Positions 28,144 through 36,507 of a DNA stretch of 64,000 nucleotides are shown in pieces (the first letter of the stretch is position 1; every line of letters starts with the position of its first letter). This DNA is from an uncultured Paracoccaceae bacterium (GTDB lineage Bacteria > Pseudomonadota > Alphaproteobacteria > Rhodobacterales > Rhodobacteraceae). Under the pieces are notes generated by a model. That model made no database searches. It had not been told where the DNA came from and saw only the letters and a list, made by a program, of their open reading frames with translations. A program made the translations under genes and the position numbers. The DNA lies in assembly GCA_937864535.1 (NCBI GenBank), contig CALMJS010000031.1, forward strand, positions 121,087 to 185,086. The letters are read 5' to 3'.

Positions 28144-28772
28144 TGCACACTCTCTTCTCCGCCGCCGCGCAGCGCAAATTCCATTAAGGTGATCAAGGTC
28201 TCACGACGTGTCGGCAGATCCGGCGCCTCGAGCAGGGCCTGACGATCCTCTGCCTCGAAGGGGCAGAGCATTGCCAGTGAATTGATCAACAATTCATCCT
28301 CGGCTTCGCGCAGACCATCCCAATCCGTCGAAAGGCCAGAGGCTGCCAAAAAACGCCGCAGCAGGTCTATCACCTGCCCGCGCTGCATCCCTTGATCGGT
28401 TTCTGCCGGACCTTGGTCCTTTTTGAATCCGTCCCATGACACCTGATAGCGACGATAGGGCGTAAACCCGACGATCTCTTCGCGCAGCCGATACCGCGAT
28501 ATCCCGGACAGGGTAATCATATAGCGGCCATCTTCGGTCTCGCTAAACCCGGTCAAACGGCCAGCGCAGCCGATCAGATGCAGACCCCGCGTCCCGCAGG
28601 GCTGAACCATCCCGATCAGGCGGTCCGGCGTCTTGAGCACATCGTCCACCATCGCCAGATAGCGGGGTTCGAAAATGTGCAGCGGCAACCTCGCCCGGGG
28701 CAGCAACAGGGCTCCGGGCAAGGGAAAGACAGGGATGGCGTCCGGCAAATCAAAGGTGCGCATAGACGGCAT
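28140..28772 (-). CDS. LON peptidase substrate-binding domain protein
   Basis: 210 aa. [29 protein letters not shown] is the N-terminal beta domain shared with Lon and cereblon; RYRLREE and a helical C-terminal part ([25 protein letters not shown]) follow. It lacks the AAA+ and Ser-Lys protease domains of Lon, so it is a stand-alone domain protein of unknown partner, possibly an adaptor. It is operonic: 17 bases after the thioredoxin-like gene and overlapping the Trm112 gene. Confidence 0.88.
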   Translation of the reverse strand: MPSMRTFDLPDAIPVFPLPGALLLPRARLPLHIFEPRYLAMVDDVLKTPDRLIGMVQPCGTRGLHLIGCAGRLTGFSETEDGRYMITLSGISRYRLREEIVGFTPYRRYQVSWDGFKKDQGPAETDQGMQRGQVIDLLRRFLAASGLSTDWDGLREAEDELLINSLAMLCPFEAEDRQALLEAPDLPTRRETLITLMEFALRGGGEESVQ

Positions 28773-28789
28773 CTAGATCACCGGCGCGA

Positions 28790-29692
28790 TCAGGCAAACA
28801 AAAGGCTGGACAGTTTGCGACGTCCCGCCAGCGCGATGGGATCGTTCGGCTTGAGCGCGTCGAAAATCTGGAACAACTGCGCCTTGGCGGCCCCTTCATT
28901 CCAGTCGCGGTCCTTGCGCATGATCAGCATCAGTTCGTCCACCGCGGCCTGCGTGTCGCCGCGGGCCATCAGCGCGGTAGCCAGATCCAGCCGCACCGCA
29001 TGATTGTCGGGCTCGGCGTCCACTCTGGCCTTCAACTCTGCGACCGGGCCGGCATTCTGGGCCTGACGCGCCAAGGCCAACTGCGCGTGGACAGCGTCCA
29101 GATCGGGTGTCCGCGCGATTTTCGCGGGGGCCCCGTTCAGGATAGCCTCGGCCTGATCCAGATCGCCCAGCGCAATCTGGCACTGCACCAGACCGGCAAA
29201 GGCTTTGGGATTTTCCTCGTCTTCGCTGAGGATCGCTGCAAACACCTCGGCGGCGCCTTCGGCATCGCCCTCGGCCAGCATGGTCTGCGCCTCTTCGACA
29301 GCGGCATCCAGCCCTTCGCCACCAGCCAACTGTTTCAGTTTATTGACGAACTCTTCGATCTGGCTGGGCGGAACCGCGCCTTGGAACCCGTCTACAGGCT
29401 GTCCCTGCCAGAATGCATAGACCGTCGGGATCGACTGGACACGCAACTGGCCTGCATAGGCCTGATGCCGGTCTACGTCGATTTTCACCATTTTGACGGC
29501 ACCGCCCGCCTTTTGCACAGCAGCCTCGAGAGCCGGTCCCAAGGTCTTGCACGGGCCACACCAAGGTGCCCAAAAATCAACGATGACCGGCACTGTCTTC
29601 GAGGCTTCGACCACGTCCTGGATGAACGTGGCGTCCGAGCCTTCGATCACCAGATCACCCTTTGGGGCCTGTTTCGCACCAAGTTCAAGCAT
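28790..29692 (-). CDS. thioredoxin-domain co-chaperone (YbbN/CnoX-like)
   Basis: 300 aa. An N-terminal thioredoxin domain has the active site WAPWCGPCK (Cys45, Cys48). It is followed by a TPR-like helical domain from about residue 125 (EAQTMLAEGDAEGAAEVFAAIL, FAGLVQCQIALGDLDQAEAIL). E. coli CnoX works as a chaperedoxin with GroEL but has an inactive SQHC-like site; the CGPC here suggests real redox activity. GGAGG precedes the ATG. It heads the Trx-LON-Trm112 operon. Confidence 0.9.
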   Translation of the reverse strand: MLELGAKQAPKGDLVIEGSDATFIQDVVEASKTVPVIVDFWAPWCGPCKTLGPALEAAVQKAGGAVKMVKIDVDRHQAYAGQLRVQSIPTVYAFWQGQPVDGFQGAVPPSQIEEFVNKLKQLAGGEGLDAAVEEAQTMLAEGDAEGAAEVFAAILSEDEENPKAFAGLVQCQIALGDLDQAEAILNGAPAKIARTPDLDAVHAQLALARQAQNAGPVAELKARVDAEPDNHAVRLDLATALMARGDTQAAVDELMLIMRKDRDWNEGAAKAQLFQIFDALKPNDPIALAGRRKLSSLLFA

Positions 29693-29818
29693 ACCAACCT
29701 CCGAGAACTGCGTTTGCCCCTATATGAGCCGCCAAACCGCATCCTACAAGGGACAGCCCATTGCGCGATGGCGTCGCATGGCCCTATCGTCAGACAAAAT
29801 CCTATCAAAGGCCCAGCC

Positions 29819-30454
29819 ATGCCAACAATCCTGACATTCGGTGACAGCAACACACACGGAACCCCGCCCATTGTGACACCGGGTGTCTATGCGCGGTTTC
29901 CGGCAGGGACGCGTTGGCCCACAGTGATGGCCGCAGAACTGGGTCCGAAATGGACGCTGGTCGAAGAGAGCCTGCCGGGGCGCACCGCGCAGTTCCCCGA
30001 CCCGATCATGGGTCCCCATATGGAGGGCACCAGCGCCCTGCGAATCGCGCTAGAGAGCCACGGACCGATAGACGTGCTGACGATTATGCTGGGCACCAAC
30101 GACACGAAAAATATGTTCGGCGCGACGCCCGAAAAAATCGCCGGGGGGATGGATGCCCTTTTGCGTATTGCCCGCTCGGAACCGATGCAAACCCGGCACG
30201 GCGGGTTCAAAATCCTGCTGATTTGCCCGCCGCCGGTCAAAGTCCAAGGTCCGATCAGCGACCAGTTTCTATTCGCCGACACCAAGGGCAAGGCCTTGCC
30301 ACCGCTCTATAAAACCATCGCCGCCCATCATGGCGTCGGCTACATGGATGCGGGCAAAGTGATCGAAACCAGCGCAATAGACGGCGTCCATTTTGACGAG
30401 GCCGATCACCCCAAGCTAGGCCAGGCCGTCGCCAACGCGGTGCGCGCCCTGTAA
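29819..30454 (+). CDS. SGNH/GDSL-type esterase
   Basis: 211 aa. Block I is FGDSNTHG (7-14) with nucleophile Ser10. Block III is LGTNDT. Block V is DGVHFDEADH near residue 190, with the Asp-His pair. This fits cytoplasmic arylesterase/lysophospholipase-type SGNH hydrolases; no signal peptide was seen. The substrate is unknown. It is convergent with xthA with 19 bases between stops. Confidence 0.85.
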   Translation: MPTILTFGDSNTHGTPPIVTPGVYARFPAGTRWPTVMAAELGPKWTLVEESLPGRTAQFPDPIMGPHMEGTSALRIALESHGPIDVLTIMLGTNDTKNMFGATPEKIAGGMDALLRIARSEPMQTRHGGFKILLICPPPVKVQGPISDQFLFADTKGKALPPLYKTIAAHHGVGYMDAGKVIETSAIDGVHFDEADHPKLGQAVANAVRAL

Positions 30455-30473
30455 CAGCCCCGCCCTGCGCCGA

Positions 30474-31262
30474 TTAAAGGTCAAAGCTGGCAAAAACCGG
30501 CGCGTGATCACTGGGCTGATCCCAGCCCCTCGCTTCACGCAGGATACGGCTGTCGTGTCCGGCGTTGGCGATATCCGCCGTGGCCCAGATGTGATCCAGC
30601 CTGCGCCCCTTATCCGCGCCATCCCAATCCTTGGCGCGATAGGACCACCAAGAATACAGCAGACCCTGCGGGATATCCTGCCGGGTCACATCGACCCACG
30701 CGCCGGCCTCTTGGACCTCGGCCAGATGATCGACCTCGATCGGCGTATGGCTGACGATCTTCAGCAGTTTCTTGTGATCCCAGACGTCATCTTCACGCGG
30801 GGCGATGTTCAGATCCCCGACCAGGATCGACTTTTGCGGCGCCCGAGCGCGGAAATAGTCGCGCATCTCGGTCAGATAATCCAGTTTCTGGCCGAATTTC
30901 TCATTCTTGTCCCGATCCGGTTCATCCCCGCCTGCGGGCACATAGAAATTATGGACCGTGACCCCGTTTTCCAGCCGCCCCGCAATGTGCCGGGCATGAC
31001 CGAGAGAGGCGAAATCACGGCTATCCACCTCAGTGATTGGTTGTTTGGACAGGATCGCCACACCGTTATATCCCTTTTGACCGCGGGCGATCATATGGCC
31101 GTAGCCCAGCGCCTGAAACACATCGAACGGGATCAATTCAACCGGCGATTTACATTCCTGCAAACACAGAACATCCGGCGCCTGCTCTGTCATCAGCCTG
31201 GACACCAGGGCTTCGCGCAGCCGCACCGAATTGATGTTCCAGGTCGCAAGGGTAAGGGTCAT
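30474..31262 (-). CDS. xthA: exodeoxyribonuclease III
   Basis: 262 aa AP endonuclease/3'-exonuclease for base-excision repair. The DNase I-like fold is seen as ATWNINSVRLR, LCLQECK (metal-binding Glu), GYNGVAILS, SILVGDLNIAPREDDVWD and the C-terminal WDQPSDHAPVFASFDL with the catalytic His. GGAGCACGAC precedes the ATG. The gene is followed on the same strand, further left, by no close partner; it lies next to the convergent GDSL gene. Confidence 0.95.
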   Translation of the reverse strand: MTLTLATWNINSVRLREALVSRLMTEQAPDVLCLQECKSPVELIPFDVFQALGYGHMIARGQKGYNGVAILSKQPITEVDSRDFASLGHARHIAGRLENGVTVHNFYVPAGGDEPDRDKNEKFGQKLDYLTEMRDYFRARAPQKSILVGDLNIAPREDDVWDHKKLLKIVSHTPIEVDHLAEVQEAGAWVDVTRQDIPQGLLYSWWSYRAKDWDGADKGRRLDHIWATADIANAGHDSRILREARGWDQPSDHAPVFASFDL

Positions 31263-31350
31263 GTCGTGCTCCAGCCATTTGCCACAGACCTAACAAGGCG
31301 CGGCACCCTGTAAAAGACCCGCAATGACCCGATCCGAGGCATCGGCGCAT

Positions 31351-31378
31351 AAAAAATGCCCCCGGAAATCCGGGGGCA
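31351..31378 (-). terminator. terminator after the response-regulator gene
   Basis: On the minus strand a nine-base stem TGCCCCCGG/CCGGGGGCA with an ATTT-type loop is followed by TTTTTT. It ends the response regulator transcript and separates it from xthA. The interval 31263-31469 holds nothing else recognisable. Confidence 0.85.
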
Positions 31379-31469
31379 AGTCCAACAGGGAGGAAGTGGC
31401 TTAACCCCGCCACAAGGGAACTCGCTTGTAGATCAGTATACGACAACCCTTACGAATATTTTAGCGGAA

Positions 31470-32156
31470 TTATGCAACCAGTCGATATCCGCCGTTTTCC
31501 GTAACAAGGAGCCGCGCATTCGCAGGATCGGGCTCGATCTTTTGACGCAGTCTGTAGATATGGGTTTCCAGCGTGTGCGTGGTCACCCCGGCATTGTAGC
31601 CCCAAACCTCATGCAGCAGCACATCGCGCGGCACCACGGAATCAGAGGCCCGATAGAGAAACTTGAGAATGTTGGTCTCTTTTTCCGTGAGACGAACCTT
31701 CTTGTCTTCGGGTGTTACTAGCAATTTCTGTGCCGGTTTAAATGTGTAGTGTCCCAATTGGAACACGGCATCCTCTGACTGCTCGTGCGTGCGCAATTGC
31801 GCCCGGATTCGGGCCAGCAGCACCGGAAACTTGAACGGTTTGGTGACATAGTCATTGGCACCGGCATCCAGACCCAGGATTGTGTCACTGTCGGTATCAT
31901 GTCCCGTCAGCATCAGAACCGGGCACTTCATCCCTTGCTTGCGCAGCAAACGGCACAGTTCGCGGCCATCCGTATCGGGCAGACCCACGTCCAGTATGAC
32001 CAGATCGTAGTGACCTTCCTTGACCCGAACCAGGGCCTCGGCGCCAGAGCCAGCCTCGAACACATCAAAGTCCTCGGTCATGACCAGCTGTTCGCCCAAC
32101 GCCTCGCGCAGGTCAGAATCGTCATCTACCAACAAAATTCGCTTTAATTGTGCCAT
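31470..32156 (-). CDS. OmpR-family response regulator (CenR-like)
   Basis: 228 aa. The receiver domain has the acidic pocket DDD (11-13), phosphoacceptor Asp56 in LVILDVGLP, Thr84 and Lys106. The DNA-binding winged helix follows from about residue 130: VRLTEKETNILKFL and EVWGYNAGVTTHTLETHIY, ending ENGGYRLV. The last two blocks are as I recall them in CenR, an essential regulator of cell-envelope genes in alphaproteobacteria; this ortholog call is an inference. No histidine kinase is adjacent. AAGGAGG precedes the ATG. Confidence 0.88.
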   Translation of the reverse strand: MAQLKRILLVDDDSDLREALGEQLVMTEDFDVFEAGSGAEALVRVKEGHYDLVILDVGLPDTDGRELCRLLRKQGMKCPVLMLTGHDTDSDTILGLDAGANDYVTKPFKFPVLLARIRAQLRTHEQSEDAVFQLGHYTFKPAQKLLVTPEDKKVRLTEKETNILKFLYRASDSVVPRDVLLHEVWGYNAGVTTHTLETHIYRLRQKIEPDPANARLLVTENGGYRLVA

Positions 32157-32313
32157 CGGCGGCCTCCTTCACGTCTTGTCCCAGACATGTGATCGTTTGC
32201 ACCGCACATCAAGAATTACGACAAACCCTCACGCGGACGTGTCGAAAGCGCGGCGAATATTTCAATCTCTGACAAACCTGCCTAAATAGACCCCTGACTT
32301 GCAGGACACAGAC

Positions 32314-33387
32314 ATGGCCTTTTCGCCCACCAGTATCGAACGACTCGCCCGCGCCCGCGCCGATCTGCGGATGGGTGTGCCCGTGGTTTTGGACGGCGGC
32401 GCCCTTGTCCTGGCGGTCGAAACACTGGATGCCGACCGCCTGTCGCAGGCCTGCGGGCTGGGGGCCGGTGTTCTGACCGTTACGGCGCGCCGTGCCGAAA
32501 CGCTCAAACTGGCGGCCTATGACACCGACCTGACCCGGATCGTTTTGCCGAAATCCCCGACCGTCGACTGGGTCCGCTCTCTCGCCGATCCCAAGGACGA
32601 TCTCAATCATCCGATGAAGGGTCCCCTGCGTGCCGAACGTGGCGGGGATACCACGCTGCATCGCGCCGCCATCGCCTTGACCAAGGCCGCCCGCCTCCTG
32701 CCCGCCGCAATTGTCGTCCCGCTCGACCATCCTCAGGCCTTTGCCCTGACCCATGATCTGACCCGTCTGCCGGTCGATGCCGCGCTCAGCACCGATCTGT
32801 CGGCGCTGCACCCCATCGTCTCGGCCCGCCTCCCGATCGAGGTGTCTGATGCCGGCCGTCTGCATATTTTCCGCCCCGACGACGGAGCCGAAGAACATTA
32901 CGCCGTCGAAATCGGCGCCCCCTCGCGGTCCGAACCTGTCCTCGCTCGCCTGCACAGCGCCTGTTTCACCGGTGACGTGCTTGGCAGCCTCAAATGCGAT
33001 TGCGGACCACAGCTTCGCGGTGCGCTGGCCCAGATGGGGGCGAACGGCGCTGGCGTGCTCCTCTATCTGAACCAGGAGGGCCGCGGCATCGGCCTGACCA
33101 ACAAAATGCGCGCCTACTCGCTGCAGGACCAGGGGTTCGATACGGTCGAGGCGAACCACCGCCTCGGATTTGAGGACGACGAGCGCGACTTCCGGATCGG
33201 CGCCGAGATTCTGCGCAAACTCGGCTTCTCCGCAGTACGGCTCATGACCAACAACCCGAACAAGGTGGCCCGGATGCGCGATCACGGCCTCACCGTGACA
33301 GAACGCGTCCCGCTCAAACTCGGCCAGAACCGGCACAATCACCATTATCTCGCCACCAAGGCCGCCAAATCCGGGCACCTCTTGTGA
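32314..33387 (+). CDS. ribA: GTP cyclohydrolase II with degenerate N-terminal domain
   Basis: 357 aa. The C-terminal 200 residues hold a complete GTP cyclohydrolase II: zinc cysteines in HSACFTGDVLGSLKCDCG, NQEGRGIGL, and NPNKVARM. The first step of riboflavin synthesis is thus encoded here. The N-terminal ~150 residues resemble a DHBP synthase-like or unrelated extension (VPVVLDGGALVLAVE, LHRAAIALTKAARLLPAAIVV) without the intact RibB active site. ATG 32314 has GCAGGA upstream. It overlaps the next gene at TGATG. Confidence 0.92.
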   Translation: MAFSPTSIERLARARADLRMGVPVVLDGGALVLAVETLDADRLSQACGLGAGVLTVTARRAETLKLAAYDTDLTRIVLPKSPTVDWVRSLADPKDDLNHPMKGPLRAERGGDTTLHRAAIALTKAARLLPAAIVVPLDHPQAFALTHDLTRLPVDAALSTDLSALHPIVSARLPIEVSDAGRLHIFRPDDGAEEHYAVEIGAPSRSEPVLARLHSACFTGDVLGSLKCDCGPQLRGALAQMGANGAGVLLYLNQEGRGIGLTNKMRAYSLQDQGFDTVEANHRLGFEDDERDFRIGAEILRKLGFSAVRLMTNNPNKVARMRDHGLTVTERVPLKLGQNRHNHHYLATKAAKSGHLL

Positions 33388-33887
33388 TGTTCACGCCCCG
33401 CGACCTCGTACTCACCCCTTCGGGACTGCGGTTCGGTGGCAAAATCTACCCCTGCACCATCGGCCGCAACGGCCTGACCACTCGCAAAGCCGAAGGCGAC
33501 GGCGCCACCCCCTGCGGGACCCATCGGATCGTCGGCATGCTCTACCGCCCCGACCGCATCCGGCGCCCCGTAGCCTGGGCGCGACCCATCGGCCCGCGGG
33601 ATCTATGGTCAGACGACCCCAACCAGCCCGACTACAATCACCCGGTTCGCGCCCCCTACAGCGCGAGTCACGAAACCCTGCGCCGCCCCGACCCGCTCTA
33701 TGACCTGATCCTGATCACCGACTGGAATTACCCAATAGCGACCCCGGGCATGGGCTCCGCGATCTTTATCCACCAATGGCGGCGTCCCGGCTACCCGACA
33801 GCAGGCTGCGTGGCCCTCGCACGCCGCGACCTGCATCACATCGCCTCGCGCCTCTCGCTTGGCACCAGACTTTTGATTCGCGCCTGA
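33387..33887 (+). CDS. L,D-transpeptidase (YkuD) family protein
   Basis: 166 aa. The YkuD signature is IHQWRRPGYPTAGCVAL, with the conserved His and catalytic Cys139. No signal peptide or membrane segment was seen, unlike periplasmic peptidoglycan cross-linking enzymes. Either export is by another route or the start is further off. Translation is coupled to ribA by a TGATG stop-start overlap. A palindromic repeat follows the stop. Confidence 0.82.
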   Translation: MFTPRDLVLTPSGLRFGGKIYPCTIGRNGLTTRKAEGDGATPCGTHRIVGMLYRPDRIRRPVAWARPIGPRDLWSDDPNQPDYNHPVRAPYSASHETLRRPDPLYDLILITDWNYPIATPGMGSAIFIHQWRRPGYPTAGCVALARRDLHHIASRLSLGTRLLIRA

Positions 33888-33888
33888 T

Positions 33889-33948
33889 TTCATCTTTCCC
33901 CAAATACCTCGGGGGAATCGGCGCAGCCGATGGGGGCAGAGCCCCCGC
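33889..33948 (+). repeat. dispersed palindromic intergenic repeat, copy C
   Basis: TTCATCTTTCCCCAAATACC then TCGGGGG, a middle hairpin ATCGGC-GCA-GCCGAT and the terminal GGGGGC-AGA-GCCCCC hairpin. It fills the gap between two convergent genes (stops at 33887 and 33950), as copy B does. Confidence 0.8.
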
Positions 33949-33949
33949 C

Positions 33950-34603
33950 TTAACCGTAGTCTCTCTCGCCAAAAATCGCGGACCCGACCCGGACATGGGT
34001 CGCGCCAAAGGCAATGGCGGTTTCAAAATCGCCGCTCATGCCCATCGATAGCCCCGCCAGCCCGTTGCGCTCTGCAAATTTGCGCAGCAGGGCAAAATGC
34101 ACTGCAGGTTCTTCGTCGGCGGGCGGGATGCACATCAGGCCGACCACCGGCAGGTCCATCGCGCGACATTCCGCAACCAGTTGATCGACGTCTGCGGGCA
34201 GAACACCCGCCTTTTGCGGCTCCTCTCCGGTATTCACCTGCACGAACAACTTTGGGCAGGCACCGGTTTCCTGCGCGATCCGCGCGATGGTCTGCGCCAG
34301 TTTCGGCCGATCGACGGTGTGGATCGCCTGCGCGATCTCCATCGCGGCACGCACCTTGTTGGTTTGCAGCGGGCCGATCAGGTGCAATTCGATTCCCTGA
34401 TAAGAATCGCGGAACCCCGGCCATTTGCCTTGGGCCTCTTGCACCTTATTCTCGCCAAAGACTCGCTGGCCTTGCTGCAAAACCGCCTCGACACGGGCGT
34501 TGGGTTGCACCTTTGACACCGCAATCAGCGTCGTACTGCCTGCCACCCGGCCCGAGTCGGCCTCGGCCTTGGCAATCCGGTCCTGAATGTCTTTTAGGCC
34601 CAT
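33950..34603 (-). CDS. YggS family PLP-binding protein
   Basis: 217 aa, a PLP-homeostasis protein (PLPBP) with the TIM-barrel fold. The PLP lysine is Lys31 in LIAVSKVQPNAR. FGENKVQEAQGKWPGF, LHLIGPLQTNKVRA, GLMCIPPADEE and SMGMSGDFETAIAFGATHVRVGSAIFG are the conserved blocks. Start MGLKDIQDRI at 34603 has GGGAGACAGCC upstream; the frame extends 48 codons more without family similarity. It is divergent from the porin gene, with 234 bases between. Confidence 0.94.
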   Translation of the reverse strand: MGLKDIQDRIAKAEADSGRVAGSTTLIAVSKVQPNARVEAVLQQGQRVFGENKVQEAQGKWPGFRDSYQGIELHLIGPLQTNKVRAAMEIAQAIHTVDRPKLAQTIARIAQETGACPKLFVQVNTGEEPQKAGVLPADVDQLVAECRAMDLPVVGLMCIPPADEEPAVHFALLRKFAERNGLAGLSMGMSGDFETAIAFGATHVRVGSAIFGERDYG

Positions 34604-34837
34604 GGCTGTCTCCCTATTCCCCAAGTTTTCTTGGCTCACATGCGGTTTTAATCCAGCAAACTCAACTGGTGTCGGCAACGCCCCCGACAAAACAGTGTGT
34701 GACCGAACTGCATCACACTTGGGTATCAGAACAATCATGCTGGGCAAATTGCTTGAGTGACGGGGGCTTTGGGCGCAGAAACACCATCAATGCAGGTGCT
34801 GATGTACGCTGCTGAGTTTTAAACACGAGGGAAAACC

Positions 34838-35839
34838 ATGAAAAAGATTCTTCTCGCTTCCGCTTCGATCGTCGCCTTCGCTGGCGTCGCTGCTGCTGAA
34901 GTAGACCTGTCCGGCTCCGCAACTCTGGGCTACAACGACGTTGCTGCTGGTGGCAACGACGGCTTCTACTCCGAAGTAAACCTGGATGCATCCCTGTCGG
35001 CCACTCTGGACAACGGCATCACCGTAACTGTTGCTGCTGACGTTGACGAACTCGACAACCCGGACAACTCGACCGCTGCCGACGTGACCATGACCATCTC
35101 GTCCGAAACCGCTTCGCTGGTTTACGGCGACACCACTGCAGCAGCAAACGACACTTGGTCGGCTGTTGGTTCGATGGACAACGACGGCTTCTACGAAGAC
35201 GGCGACGCGCTCCTGAAGGGCACTGTGACCTTCGGCGACGTGACCGCTTCGGTGTCCTATCTTGCTGACAACGGCGCAACTGAAGCGACCGAAATGAGCG
35301 TTGGTGCAACAGCCACCCTCGGCGGCGCATCGGTTGCACTGGCCTACCAGGCTGGTGGCGCTGTGACCGGCAATGAAATCCTCGCTCTGCGCGCTGGCAT
35401 GACCGTTGGTGGTGCTGACGTTGCTGTTGGCTACGCTTCGAACCAGACCGCAGACACCAACTCGACCGGCGTTTCGGTTACCTACCCGGTTGGCCCGGTT
35501 GCTCTGACTGCTTCCTACGTTGTTGAATCCGGCGCTGCCGACGACAACTGGGACATCAAAGCTGTTTACACCGCTGGTGCAGTTTCGGCTACCGTCTACA
35601 CCGACGAGTCGGACGACTGGGGTATCGACGCTTCCTACGACGTCGGCAACGGCCTGAAGGTCTTCGGTGGTCTGGATGACGCCGGCGACACCACCTACCT
35701 GGCTGCTACCTACGACCTCGGCGGCGGCGCTTCGCTGCTCGGCTCGTTCGTAGACACCAACGCTGCTAACTCGGACGACGAGTACGGCGCTGGCGACTAC
35801 CAGGAAGGCACCACTGTTGCAGTGTCCTTCTCGTTCTAA
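34838..35839 (+). CDS. outer-membrane porin
   Basis: 333 aa. Signal peptide MKKILLASASIVAFAGVAAA. The rest alternates beta-strands and acidic loops (GSATLGYNDVAAGGND, YSEVNLDASLSATLDNG) and ends in the C-terminal aromatic SFSF expected for outer-membrane insertion. It is the alphaproteobacterial type, almost free of Lys/Arg and rich in Asp/Glu, as in marine species. Its codons favour GCT and GTT, unlike neighbours, which suggests high expression. GAGGGAAAACC precedes the ATG. Confidence 0.92.
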   Translation: MKKILLASASIVAFAGVAAAEVDLSGSATLGYNDVAAGGNDGFYSEVNLDASLSATLDNGITVTVAADVDELDNPDNSTAADVTMTISSETASLVYGDTTAAANDTWSAVGSMDNDGFYEDGDALLKGTVTFGDVTASVSYLADNGATEATEMSVGATATLGGASVALAYQAGGAVTGNEILALRAGMTVGGADVAVGYASNQTADTNSTGVSVTYPVGPVALTASYVVESGAADDNWDIKAVYTAGAVSATVYTDESDDWGIDASYDVGNGLKVFGGLDDAGDTTYLAATYDLGGGASLLGSFVDTNAANSDDEYGAGDYQEGTTVAVSFSF

Positions 35840-35861
35840 TCTGAACGAAGCTGGAATTAGG

Positions 35862-35894
35862 GAGGGCGGTCCGCAAGGGCCGCTCTTTCCTTTT
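35862..35894 (+). terminator. terminator after the porin gene
   Basis: A ten-base imperfect stem AGGGCGGTCC/GGGCCGCTCT around GCAA is followed by TTCCTTTT. It lies about 23 bases after the porin stop. Confidence 0.8.
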
Positions 35895-35986
35895 GGGCCT
35901 ATGCCAAAACGCTTGTGACAGCGCCGCCCGTTCGTTACACATTTCCAAAGACTTGGGCCGAAATGGAAATGGAACAGGGGCAAAAC

Positions 35987-36433
35987 GTGACTGTCGGATA
36001 CCGCATTACCCGCCTAGCAATCATGGCAGGATTGGCCCTGTCTCTCTCGGCCTGCTCTGGTGGATTGTCTTCGCTGAACCCCTTTGCCAAACGCGATGCA
36101 GCCGTGCGTCAGGCCGCCCGTGTCAACGGGTCGGAACAGGTGGCGGTGAACCGTTATCTCTGGGCCGCGTCTCTGGACGTACTTTCCTTTTTGCCAGTGC
36201 AGAGCGCGGACCCATTTACGGGTGTAATCGTGTTCGGTTATGGCACCCCGCCGGGTGGCGGTCGCGCCTATCGTGGCACCGTTCACGTTTCTGATCCCGC
36301 GCTCGACGCCCGGTCTCTGCATGTGGCGCTGCAAACCTCTGGCGGCCCGGTCAGCGCCGAAACCCAGCGCACGATCGAGGATGCGATCCTGTCCCGTGCC
36401 CGTCAATTGCGTATTCAGGATCGCGGCCTATAG
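35987..36433 (+). CDS. DUF3576 lipoprotein
   Basis: 148 aa from a GTG at 35987, chosen because AGGGGC lies six bases upstream and the peptide then begins with a signal (TVGYRITRLAIMAGLALSL) and a lipobox SLSAC. The frame is open 24 codons further. The core VNRYLWAASLDVLSFLPVQSADP and FGYGTPPGGGRAYR are DUF3576 marks. It lies directly before leuS, as in many Rhodobacterales. The function is unknown. Confidence 0.82.
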   Translation: MTVGYRITRLAIMAGLALSLSACSGGLSSLNPFAKRDAAVRQAARVNGSEQVAVNRYLWAASLDVLSFLPVQSADPFTGVIVFGYGTPPGGGRAYRGTVHVSDPALDARSLHVALQTSGGPVSAETQRTIEDAILSRARQLRIQDRGL

Positions 36434-36507
36434 AATCTGGCTGCAAAACCGACTAAACCCACGCCGGGCCCCGTGCCCGGCGTTTCCATGTCCCAAAGGA
36501 CCGATCC

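Noticed and set aside
32209..33378. A 389-codon minus-strand open frame opposite ribA
   Set aside because: Antisense shadow of ribA, without domain features.
34787..35983. A 398-codon minus-strand open frame opposite the porin gene
   Set aside because: Antisense shadow caused by the porin's strong codon bias; the plus-strand porin has signal peptide, ribosome site and terminal aromatic residue.
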